From CAVRAZ01 sp963719135 (GTDB lineage Bacteria > Pseudomonadota > Gammaproteobacteria > DSM-19610), in contig CAVRAZ010000006.1 of assembly GCA_963719135.1 (NCBI GenBank), forward strand, positions 558,001 to 622,000: DNA of 64,000 nt, in the 5' to 3' direction. How positions within the stretch are numbered: position 1 is the first letter of the stretch; each line of letters begins with the position of its first letter. Shown here piece after piece: positions 10,527-18,477 of this stretch. The notes under the pieces are model-generated. The model searched no databases, was not told where the DNA came from, and saw only the letters and a program-made list of their open reading frames with translations. A program made the position numbers and the translations under genes.

Positions 10527-11498
10527 ATGCTTGGCCGTCTATCTTTCTTGCTGGCGTCCGCGGCGCTGCTGGCGGGAAACGCAAACGCGCTGGAAACGCT
10601 GACCGCGCAGTACCGCGACATGCCGGAGCTGCGCGTCTTCGACGGCACGGTCGAGGCTACCCACCAGGCGACGATCTCGGCCCAGGTCGACGGGCGCATA
10701 GAGGAAATCCTGTACAACGTCGACGACTACGTACCGCAGGGCGCGGTGGTGCTGCGGTTCCGCAGCCGCGAACAGGAGGCCGCGCTGCAAACCGCCAAGG
10801 CCAACCTGGCCGAGGCCCAGGCCCGTGTGCAGGAAGCCGAGTCCGAGTACCAGCGGGTCAAGAGCGTGTTCGAGCGCAAGCTGATCGCCAAGGCCAAACT
10901 GGACCAGGCCGAGGCCACCCGCAAGGCCGCCCGGGCACGGCTCGACGCGGCGCGCGGCGAGGTCACGCGCGCCGATGAACAGCTCGAATACACGCGCGTC
11001 CGCGCCCCCTACGCCGGCATCGTCACGCGGCGCCACGTCGAAGTCGGCGAATCGGTCAACCGCGGCCAACCACTGATTTCCGGCCTTTCGCTGGAACAAC
11101 AGGCGCGCATCCAACTGCCGGACGCGACCGCACCCATGCTCGAGTCCGACGAACTGACTTTTTTTCCCACCGCCGACCCGGCGAGCCACAGTTTCCGGGT
11201 GCGCATCGATCTGCCGGACGGCCAGCACGACCTCTATCCCGGCATGCTCGTCAAGGCGGGCTTTCCGGTCGGCACACGCAGGCGCCTGATGGTTCCGCTC
11301 CGTTCACTGGTGGAACGCAGTGAACTGACCGCGCTGTATATCCAGACCGGCGACGGGCGGATCAGCCTGCGCCAGGTGCGCGCGGGTGCGCGCCTTGGCG
11401 ACGAGGTCGAGATCCTGGCCGGTGTCGAAGAAGGCGAACAGATCCTGCGGAACCCGGTGCGGGCCGGCGAACGGCTCAAGACCCAGGCTGCGGAATGA
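10527..11498 (+). CDS. RND efflux system, periplasmic adaptor subunit
   Basis: Membrane-fusion (adaptor) protein linking an inner-membrane RND pump to an outer-membrane channel. The 323-residue protein has a Sec signal peptide (hydrophobic about 5-15, likely cleavage after NANA near 21). There is no lipobox cysteine. Then come the barrel-sandwich half motif (TISAQVDGRIEEI), an alpha-hairpin coiled coil rich in A/E/K/R (about 85-150), the second lipoyl half (RAPYAGIVTRR) and a beta-barrel domain. Its stop codon overlaps the permease start by 4 nt, so the two are translationally coupled. No outer-membrane factor gene is nearby, and the substrate cannot be predicted. Confidence 0.9.
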   Translation: MLGRLSFLLASAALLAGNANALETLTAQYRDMPELRVFDGTVEATHQATISAQVDGRIEEILYNVDDYVPQGAVVLRFRSREQEAALQTAKANLAEAQARVQEAESEYQRVKSVFERKLIAKAKLDQAEATRKAARARLDAARGEVTRADEQLEYTRVRAPYAGIVTRRHVEVGESVNRGQPLISGLSLEQQARIQLPDATAPMLESDELTFFPTADPASHSFRVRIDLPDGQHDLYPGMLVKAGFPVGTRRRLMVPLRSLVERSELTALYIQTGDGRISLRQVRAGARLGDEVEILAGVEEGEQILRNPVRAGERLKTQAAE

Positions 11499-13174
11499 CA
11501 CCGATGGGTTTTTCGGGACGCATCGCCAGACAATTCCAGGACTCCGAGATCACACCGCTGCTGGCGCTGGCCGGGCTCCTGCTCGGCCTGTTCGCGATTC
11601 TGATCGCGCCGCGCGAGGAGGAACCGCAGATCGACGTGACCTTCGCCAACGTGTTCATTCCTTTTCCCGGCGCCTCGGCGCGCGAGGTCGAGCAACTGAT
11701 CACCACGCCGGCGGACCAGGTTCTGTCCGAGATCGACGGCGTCAAACACATCTATTCGGCGTCCAAGCCCGGCATGTCGCTGCTCTCGGTGGAATACCAG
11801 GTCGGCGAAAAGCGCACCGACGCCATCGTGCGCCTGTACAACGCCATCTATTCCAACCAGGACTGGATTCCGGCCAACCTGGGCGCCGGGCCGGTGCTGA
11901 TCAAGCCGAAGGGCATCGACGACGTGCCGATCGTGAATCTGACGCTCTGGTCGGACGACCCGGCGGTCAACGCATACGAACTCGAGCGCGTCACCCACAC
12001 GATCGAAGCCGAGTTGAAGCGCGTGCCCGGCACCCGCGACATCTATACCGTCGGCGGCCCGAGACTACTGGTCCGTGTCATCGTGGACCCGCAAAAGGCC
12101 GCGGGCCTGAACGTGACGCTGGACGATCTACGGCGCGCACTGTCCGGCGCGAACCGCGCGCTGCAAGCCGGTGCGTCGATCAGCGGCAACCAGGAAATCC
12201 TGGTGGATGCCGGGACATTTCTCAGTCAGCCGGACGAACTGGAGCAACTGGTCGTCGGTATCGACAACGGCGCACCGGTCTATCTGGGCGAAGTCGCGGA
12301 AATCCGCTTCGGCCCTGGTCAGCCGGACAAGTCGGTGGCGATGTACACCGGGCCGGCCGCCGAAACCAAGGGCATCACGCAATCCGGTGTGTTTCCCGCC
12401 GTCACCCTCGCGATCGCCAAAAAGCCCGGCACCAATGCAGTCAGAATCGCCGAGCGCGTGCTCGACCGGCTGAATCAATTGCGCGGTATCTTCATACCGG
12501 ACAACGTGCGGGTCACGGTCACCCGCAACTACGGCGTGACGGCGGACGAAAAGGCGCAGACGCTGATCAAGAAACTGATCTTCGCGACGACCCTGGTGGT
12601 GGTCCTGGTGCTGTTCGCGCGCGGCTGGCGCGAGGCTTTCATCGTCGGTTCGGCGATCATCGTGACGCTGGCCCTGACGCTGCTCGCTTCCTGGGCCTGG
12701 GGTTTCACGCTGAACCGGGTATCGCTGTTCGCGCTGATTTTTTCGATCGGCATCCTGGTCGACGACGCGATCGTCGTGGTGGAAAACATCCATCGTCATC
12801 GGCAACTGGGCGCCGGGTCCATGCGCGAGGCGATACCGGCGGCGGTCGACGAGGTCGGCGGTCCGACCATCCTGGCGACCTTCACCGTCATCGCCGCGCT
12901 GCTGCCGATGGCATTCGTGACCGGCCTGATGGGACCTTACATGAGTCCGATACCCATCAATGCGAGTATCGGCATGCTGATATCGCTGGCGATCGCTTTC
13001 ACCGTCACGCCCTGGCTGTGTTTCCGCTTTCTGCGGTTCGAGGCGCACACACAGCACGCGCACGAAGGCGATCGGATCGGCCCCGGATCTTCCACCGCAT
13101 GCTGTCGCCCTTCGTCGACACCGCGAAAGCCAGCCGCAATCGCGCGTTGCTGGCCGTCGGTGTGCTCGTGCTGA
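11495..13174 (+). CDS. RND efflux permease, N-terminal half (frameshifted gene)
   Basis: First part of an inner-membrane RND transporter. It has a transmembrane helix at about 22-40, the first periplasmic porter loop (GASAREVEQLITTPAD), and then the TM2-TM6 block, including the proton-relay segment SIGILVDDAIVVVENIHRHR with paired aspartates. The frame keeps family similarity to about position 13080. After a CCCC run (13081-13084) it becomes unrelated sequence and stops at 13174, while the rest of the transporter continues in the -1 frame. One missing C, or another single-base loss, would restore a normal protein of about 1,065 residues. The start overlaps the adaptor stop (ATGA). See the next entry for the other half. 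Confidence 0.85.
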   Translation: MTPMGFSGRIARQFQDSEITPLLALAGLLLGLFAILIAPREEEPQIDVTFANVFIPFPGASAREVEQLITTPADQVLSEIDGVKHIYSASKPGMSLLSVEYQVGEKRTDAIVRLYNAIYSNQDWIPANLGAGPVLIKPKGIDDVPIVNLTLWSDDPAVNAYELERVTHTIEAELKRVPGTRDIYTVGGPRLLVRVIVDPQKAAGLNVTLDDLRRALSGANRALQAGASISGNQEILVDAGTFLSQPDELEQLVVGIDNGAPVYLGEVAEIRFGPGQPDKSVAMYTGPAAETKGITQSGVFPAVTLAIAKKPGTNAVRIAERVLDRLNQLRGIFIPDNVRVTVTRNYGVTADEKAQTLIKKLIFATTLVVVLVLFARGWREAFIVGSAIIVTLALTLLASWAWGFTLNRVSLFALIFSIGILVDDAIVVVENIHRHRQLGAGSMREAIPAAVDEVGGPTILATFTVIAALLPMAFVTGLMGPYMSPIPINASIGMLISLAIAFTVTPWLCFRFLRFEAHTQHAHEGDRIGPGSSTACCRPSSTPRKPAAIARCWPSVCSC

Positions 13175-14703
13175 TCCCGGCCTCGATCAGCCTGGTCGGC
13201 TTCAAACTGGTCATCCTCAAGATGCTGCCGTTCGACAACAAGTCCGAATTCCAGGTGGTGCTGGACATGCCGGAAGCCAGCACGGTCGAGCAGACCGCGC
13301 GCGTACTGGACGACCTGGGAAGCTATCTCGCCGCCGTCCCCGAGATCTCGGACATCCAGCGCTACGCCGGCACCGCGGCGCCCATCGGCTTCAACAGGCT
13401 GGTTCGCCAGTATTACCTGCGCCGCGACGCCAACCAGGGCGACCTTCAGGTAAACCTCGTCGACAAGCACCACCGCAAACGCAAGAGCCATGAGATCGCG
13501 CGTGCGCTGCACGATCCCTTGCAGGCAATCGCGCGGCCGTTCGGCGGCAACGTCAAGATTGTCGAAGTTCCGCCCGGCCCGCCGGTGTTGTCGCCGCTGG
13601 TCGCTGAAGTCTACGGCCAGGACTACGAAGGCCAGATCGAGGCGGCCGGCATGATCGCCGAGCGTTTCAGGAACACGCCCAACGTCGTCGACGTGGACGA
13701 CAGCGTCGAGACCTCCGCACCCACTTGGCTGATCGAGGTCGACCGCGCGCGCGCCGCGCAACTGGGCGTATCGCAGCGGTCGGTCGTCGACACGCTGGCG
13801 ACCGCGCTGAAAGGCGAGGACATCACCTATCTGCACCAGGATTTCGGCAAGTACCCGATCCCGGTTCGAGTCGAAGGCTCGAACGCAACGCGCGCGGACC
13901 TCGCTGCGCTGCTGAATCTGAAGGTCCGCAGCGCGAGCGGCGGTCTGGTGCCGCTGTCGGAGGTCACGCTCCCGGCCACCCGGACGCGGCAGCACACGAT
14001 CTATCACAAGGATCTCCTGCCGGTCGTGTTCGTCACCGGTGACGCCGCCGGCGCAGTCGACAGCCCGCTGTACGGACTGCTGGAAATCCGCGAAGCACTG
14101 AAGGACGCGCGCTTCAACAGGGAGCCGGTCCAGCAGTTCTTCATCAGCCAGCCGGAGAATCCCTATCGTTACAGCCTCAAATGGGACGGCGAATGGCAGA
14201 TTACCTATGAGACTTTCCGCGACATGGGCATTGCCTACTCGGTCGGTCTCGTGCTGATCTATCTGCTGGTGGTCGCCCAGTTCCGGTCCTACCTAGTGCC
14301 GCTGGTCATCATGGCGCCGATTCCGTTGACCGTCATCGGCGTCATGCCCGGCCACGCCCTGCTGGGCGCACAGTTCACCGCGACGTCCATGATCGGTATG
14401 ATCGCGCTGGCCGGCATCATCGTGCGCAATTCGATTCTGCTGGTGGATTTCGTCAACGAAAGTCTGCGCCGGGGTGAGCCGCTCGGTTCGGCCGTGATCC
14501 GTTCCGCCGCCGTGCGCGCCAAGCCGATCATGCTCACCGGTCTGGCGGCCATGCTCGGCGCGCTGTTCATTCTGGACGATCCGATCTTCCGCGAGCTGGC
14601 GATCAGCCTGATCTTCGGCATTTTCGTCTCCACGCTGCTGACGCTGGTGGTGATCCCGGTGCTTTACTACCTGCTGCGCAAGCGGCAGACCGAAGCCGGC
14701 TGA
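13099..14703 (+). CDS. RND efflux permease, C-terminal half (frameshifted gene)
   Basis: Second half of the same RND transporter, in a different frame from the first. Coherent sequence begins around 13085 (RIFHRMLSPF); an ATG at 13099 is the first possible start but is almost certainly internal. It holds TM7, the second large periplasmic loop (YAGTAAPIGFNR, LVAEVYGQDY) and TM8-TM12, with the typical GIIVRNSILLVDF and MLTGLAAMLGA segments. The stop at 14703 is six bases before bioA. Alone it could not form a pump. Either the sequence has a base error or the gene is a recent pseudogene. Confidence 0.82.
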   Translation: MLSPFVDTAKASRNRALLAVGVLVLIPASISLVGFKLVILKMLPFDNKSEFQVVLDMPEASTVEQTARVLDDLGSYLAAVPEISDIQRYAGTAAPIGFNRLVRQYYLRRDANQGDLQVNLVDKHHRKRKSHEIARALHDPLQAIARPFGGNVKIVEVPPGPPVLSPLVAEVYGQDYEGQIEAAGMIAERFRNTPNVVDVDDSVETSAPTWLIEVDRARAAQLGVSQRSVVDTLATALKGEDITYLHQDFGKYPIPVRVEGSNATRADLAALLNLKVRSASGGLVPLSEVTLPATRTRQHTIYHKDLLPVVFVTGDAAGAVDSPLYGLLEIREALKDARFNREPVQQFFISQPENPYRYSLKWDGEWQITYETFRDMGIAYSVGLVLIYLLVVAQFRSYLVPLVIMAPIPLTVIGVMPGHALLGAQFTATSMIGMIALAGIIVRNSILLVDFVNESLRRGEPLGSAVIRSAAVRAKPIMLTGLAAMLGALFILDDPIFRELAISLIFGIFVSTLLTLVVIPVLYYLLRKRQTEAG

Positions 14704-14708
14704 CGACG

Positions 14709-16058
14709 ATGTCGAACGCCGACTGGCTGCAGCGCGACCTCAAACGGGTCTGGCACCCGTGCACGCAAATGAAGGATCACGAATGGCTTCCGCTGATCCC
14801 CATCCGGCGCGGCGACGGCGTGTGGCTGGAGGACTTCGACGGCAGGCGCTATCTGGATGCGATCAGTTCCTGGTGGGTGAATCTGTTCGGTCACGGCCAT
14901 CCGAAAATCAATGCGGCGCTGCGCGACCAGCTCGACCGGCTGGAGCACACGCTGCTGGCCGGGTTCACGCACGCGCCGGTCATCGCGCTGTCCGAGCGGC
15001 TGTGCGACGCTGCTCCACCCGGTCTGACCAGGTGCTTCTACGCCGACAACGGTTCGTCGGCGATCGAAGTCGCGCTGAAGATGAGCTTTCACTACTGGCG
15101 CAACCGGAACCGACCGGACAAGACTCGGTTCGTTACTCTGACCAACAGCTATCACGGCGAAACGTTGGGCGCCTTGGCGGTGGGCGATGTCGCGCTGTAC
15201 AAGGAGACCTATGGGCCGCTGTTGATGGAAAGCATCTCCGTGCCTTCGCCGGATTGCTATTACAGAGAGCCGGGTGAAACCTGCGCCGACTATTCCCGGC
15301 GGATGTTCTCGCATATGGAGGCCGCGCTGGAACGACACGCCGGTCAGGTTTGCGCAGTGATCGTGGAGCCTTTGGTGCAATGCGCGGGTTTGATGCGAAT
15401 GTACGATCCCGTCTATCTGAGCCTGCTGCGCGAGGCTTGCGACCGTCATGCCGTGCACCTGATCGCCGACGAGATCGCCGTCGGATTCGGCCGCACGGGC
15501 ACGCTCTTCGCCTGTGAACAGGCGGGCGTCAGCCCGGATTTTCTGTGCCTGTCCAAGGGCTTGACCGGCGGGTACCTGCCCCTGTCGGTGGTGCTGACCG
15601 GCGACGAAGTCTACGCGGCCTTCTACGATGACTACGCAAACCTCACTGCCTTCCTGCATTCCCACAGTTATACCGGCAATCCGCTCGGCTGCCGCGCGGC
15701 GCTCGCGACGCTGGATATATTCCGCGACGAGGCGGTACTGGAGCGCAATCTGCAACTGGCCGGATTCATGCAGCGCAGGCTGTCCGAACTGGCAGACCAC
15801 CCACACGTTGCGGAAGTGCGCCAGCGCGGCATGATCGCGGCCGTGGAACTGGTCAGAGACAAGGCCACGCGCGAGGCCTATCCGTGGCAGGAACGGCGCG
15901 GACTGACCGTATACAGGCACGGTCTGGAGCGCGGCGTCCTGTTGCGGCCACTGGGAAACGTCGTCTATTTCATGCCCCCGTACGTGATCACGGAAAGCGA
16001 AATCGACCTGATGATTCGCGTGGCCGGCGAAGGCATCGCAAAAGCGACTGCAGACTGA
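14709..16058 (+). CDS. bioA: Adenosylmethionine-8-amino-7-oxononanoate aminotransferase
   Basis: PLP enzyme of biotin synthesis that transfers an amino group from S-adenosylmethionine to KAPA, giving DAPA. The 449-residue protein has the BioA-type start WHPCTQMKDHE (about 15-25), SSWWVNLFGHGHP, and the PLP lysine in LSKGLTGG (about residue 283). It is a class III aminotransferase throughout. The other biotin genes are not in the window, so bioA is unlinked here, as in some gammaproteobacteria. It begins five bases after the RND permease stop and ends six bases before rsmE, so the four genes from 10.5 kb may share a transcript. Confidence 0.95.
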   Translation: MSNADWLQRDLKRVWHPCTQMKDHEWLPLIPIRRGDGVWLEDFDGRRYLDAISSWWVNLFGHGHPKINAALRDQLDRLEHTLLAGFTHAPVIALSERLCDAAPPGLTRCFYADNGSSAIEVALKMSFHYWRNRNRPDKTRFVTLTNSYHGETLGALAVGDVALYKETYGPLLMESISVPSPDCYYREPGETCADYSRRMFSHMEAALERHAGQVCAVIVEPLVQCAGLMRMYDPVYLSLLREACDRHAVHLIADEIAVGFGRTGTLFACEQAGVSPDFLCLSKGLTGGYLPLSVVLTGDEVYAAFYDDYANLTAFLHSHSYTGNPLGCRAALATLDIFRDEAVLERNLQLAGFMQRRLSELADHPHVAEVRQRGMIAAVELVRDKATREAYPWQERRGLTVYRHGLERGVLLRPLGNVVYFMPPYVITESEIDLMIRVAGEGIAKATAD

Positions 16059-16064
16059 GACCCT

Positions 16065-16799
16065 GTGCGCGTTCCCCGCATCCATACCGTCCAGCCGCTT
16101 CGGGCAGGGGCCCTGGTCAAGCTCGAACCCCAAGCATCCCACCACCTGTCACGGGTCTTGCGGCTGGACGCAGGCGCGTCGATCATCGTCTTCAACGGCG
16201 GCCCATCCGAATTCACGGCATCGATCGACTCCGTGGCCAGGGAATGTGTGAACCTGCGCATCGGGGACGAACGGATTCCCGTACGCGAATCGCCGCTGCG
16301 CATCCACCTGGGTCAGGGCATATCGCGCGGTGAGCGTATGGATTACACCCTGCAAAAATCGGTTGAACTGGGTGTAACGAGCGTCACGCCGCTTTGGGTC
16401 GCGCGCACCCAGATACGGCTGGAGGGAAAGCGCCTGGAAAAACGGCTCGAACACTGGCGCGGCATCATCCGCTCAGCCTGCGAACAGTCGGGGCGGCTGA
16501 GGATACCGGCGTTGCAGACAGCAGTGACGCTGGATGACTGGGCCGCGCACCTGCCGGCGGATTGCCGGAAACTGCTGTTGGACCCTGAGGCGGATAGTTC
16601 CCTTCGCGGCCAGACCGCACCGGAGGTCGATGTCGCGATATTGATCGGTCCCGAGGGCGGCCTGGAACCGGCAGAGATTTCCCGAGCCCGGTCGCTGGGT
16701 TTTGTCGGCGTCAAATTAGGGCCGCGTGTCCTGCGAACCGAAACGGCGGCCGTTGCAGCGCTGAGTGTACTGCAGGCATTCTGGGGCGATCTGGCTTAG
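16065..16799 (+). CDS. rsmE: 16S rRNA (uracil-1498-N3)-methyltransferase
   Basis: SPOUT-class methyltransferase modifying U1498 of 16S rRNA with SAM as donor. The 244-residue protein starts with a GTG six bases after bioA. An N-terminal PUA-like RNA-binding part (HHLSRVLRLDAG) is followed by QKSVELGV, then the knotted SAM site with LIGPEGGLEPAEI and the C-terminal LGPRVLRTETA. These are the diagnostic RsmE motifs. Gene order bioA-rsmE-(gshB) is common in gammaproteobacteria; here gshB lies further on, after the Chp cluster. Confidence 0.96.
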   Translation: MRVPRIHTVQPLRAGALVKLEPQASHHLSRVLRLDAGASIIVFNGGPSEFTASIDSVARECVNLRIGDERIPVRESPLRIHLGQGISRGERMDYTLQKSVELGVTSVTPLWVARTQIRLEGKRLEKRLEHWRGIIRSACEQSGRLRIPALQTAVTLDDWAAHLPADCRKLLLDPEADSSLRGQTAPEVDVAILIGPEGGLEPAEISRARSLGFVGVKLGPRVLRTETAAVAALSVLQAFWGDLA

Positions 16800-17033
16800 C
16801 CGGCCGCCAGTATGCGCGGGCATAGGTCGTGTTACGGATGTGGGCGCTGCGCGCGTCGATAGGTTTCCGGGATCCGTGGAGATTTCGCGCACAGACGCCA
16901 TGCGGAGCTGGTGAACCAAGAAGACATTACGGGTCCGGTTGTCGAGGGCGCTGGAACAAACGGCAGCCCGACTTTGCACGCCTCTGCAGGACCATGCCGC
17001 GAACGGTATTCGCCTCTCGTCGTCTTGCCGATC

Positions 17034-17504
17034 TCAACTGAAATTGCGCCACATCTTTTCGACTCGTTCCTGGACCAGCGGCATGTTGGGGATCATTGCC
17101 TCGGCATCGCCCATCCGCACGCGGCAGACGACGGCCTCCGATTTGTTGTCGGTATGGAAGACCTCGCCCAGCATATCCGCATCGGCAACGATGATTCGGG
17201 GAATACCGGTCATGACCACCGCAAAGAAATCCAGGGTCGCATCGGGGCGGGTGCTGTTCATGATGGCAAGATGCGGGTTACGCCGTGCGCGCGAGGCCGC
17301 ATCGCCGCACATTGCCTCAATCGATACGACCGGAATCCGCCGCCCGCGCCAGCGTAGCGCACCCACGCACCACTCCTCGCTCGCACTCAACACTTCCAGG
17401 GGCTGGTACCCCACCACCTCGGCGACCGCGATATTCGGCACCAACATGCCGAATCCCTGCAGAGGCATCCAAAGGCTGCGAACCGATTCAACCATCGCGT
17501 TCAT
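17034..17504 (-). CDS. chpC: CheW-like protein of the Chp pilus system (ChpC-type)
   Basis: CheW-domain adaptor expected to couple a receptor to the ChpA kinase at the cell pole. The 156-residue protein has the CheW-like hydrophobic pattern MLVPNIAVAEVVGYQPLE near the N-terminus, then WRGRRIPVVSIEAM. Position (last of chpA-chpB-chpC) matches ChpC of Pseudomonas. The frame is open further upstream into chpB from a TTG. The ATG at 17504 is preferred because GGAAG lies seven bases before it and the CheW-like part starts soon after. It converges with rsmE across a 234-base gap with no obvious terminator. Confidence 0.82.
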   Translation of the reverse strand: MNAMVESVRSLWMPLQGFGMLVPNIAVAEVVGYQPLEVLSASEEWCVGALRWRGRRIPVVSIEAMCGDAASRARRNPHLAIMNSTRPDATLDFFAVVMTGIPRIIVADADMLGEVFHTDNKSEAVVCRVRMGDAEAMIPNMPLVQERVEKMWRNFS

Positions 17505-17532
17505 AACACCGCTTCCGAAATTCTGTTGTCGT

Positions 17533-18477
17533 TCATAACGGCGCCCGTCCCTCAAGCGTGCAGCGCCGGTACAAGGCCGCTGCCAGGGCTTCCGGCGTAT
17601 CGCTCAGTTCAACCATACCGGCAGCCCGCGCGGCATCCGGAAGACCGGACACGACACAACTCGCGGCATCCTGCGCCCAGACAAAACCGCCCTGCCTGTT
17701 GATCGCCTCGCCGCCGTTCAGACCGTCCATGCCCACGCCGCTGAACAGAATGACGCCACACCGTCTGCCGTAGTGCCCGGCCAGCAACTCGAGGACGTCG
17801 TTCATGCTCGGCCGATTCGGCCTGCCCCAATCGCTATTTGTTACGTTCACCCGACCACCGGTCAGGGAAATCTTTCTGTCGGCCGGCACGACCCACACCG
17901 TATCTGGATCAAGTTCCTGTCCGGCGCTCATGACTTCCACGTTGAGCCGGGTTCCGCGCGCGAGCTGAGCTGCAAGCAGGGACTGAAATTCCTTTGCCAT
18001 ATGCTGAATGACCAGGAACACCACGCCCAGCCCTTCGGGCAGGCTTGCCAGGAAACGGCCAATGGCCTTGGGCCCGCCCACCGAAGCGCACAGTGCTACC
18101 ACCCATGCCGGCTCGGTACTCGCGCCGCCGGCCCGGCTTATCTTCCTTGCCTGGCCGGACCGCGCACCCAGCTCGCGCAGCTTCTGAATGAGGCTTCCAT
18201 CGAGCAATGCGCGCAAGGTAACGGGTCCACTGTGCAACAACACGGGTCTCGCCACGTGCTCCAGAAGACGGGTCACGTTATCGCGATGCGTTTCCTGGCC
18301 AAGTTCGATCAGCACCACATCCGCATCCGTGAGCTGCGAGTAGTCCGTATCATTACATCGGTACTGTCCCACTACAATGAGCCCCTCTTCCCGTTCGAGC
18401 TCCCGCACCGATGCAGTATCCAGCTCCCTGGCCGCGAACACCGCGACCTTCAGCGGAGGCGCGCCCCCTTCACCCAT
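17533..18477 (-). CDS. chpB: CheB-type protein-glutamate methylesterase of the Chp system
   Basis: Removes methyl groups from the receptor (PilJ) to adapt signalling to pili. The 314-residue protein has a C-terminal CheB domain with the catalytic triad visible: serine in ASVGG (about 132), histidine in IQHM (about 159) and aspartate in GMDG (about 251). The first 120 residues look receiver-like, but the position of the phosphorylated aspartate reads glutamate (VVLIEL, about residue 58), so it is probably not a phospho-switch. The start ATG at 18477 overlaps the chpA stop by 8 nt. No linked CheR-type gene (pilK) is present. Confidence 0.88.
   Translation of the reverse strand: MGEGGAPPLKVAVFAARELDTASVRELEREEGLIVVGQYRCNDTDYSQLTDADVVLIELGQETHRDNVTRLLEHVARPVLLHSGPVTLRALLDGSLIQKLRELGARSGQARKISRAGGASTEPAWVVALCASVGGPKAIGRFLASLPEGLGVVFLVIQHMAKEFQSLLAAQLARGTRLNVEVMSAGQELDPDTVWVVPADRKISLTGGRVNVTNSDWGRPNRPSMNDVLELLAGHYGRRCGVILFSGVGMDGLNGGEAINRQGGFVWAQDAASCVVSGLPDAARAAGMVELSDTPEALAAALYRRCTLEGRAPL

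Noticed and set aside
13075..13101. Programmed -1 frameshifting in the RND permease
   Set aside because: No canonical slippery heptamer or downstream stimulatory stem was seen, and RND permeases are not known to use recoding. A base error or mutation is simpler.
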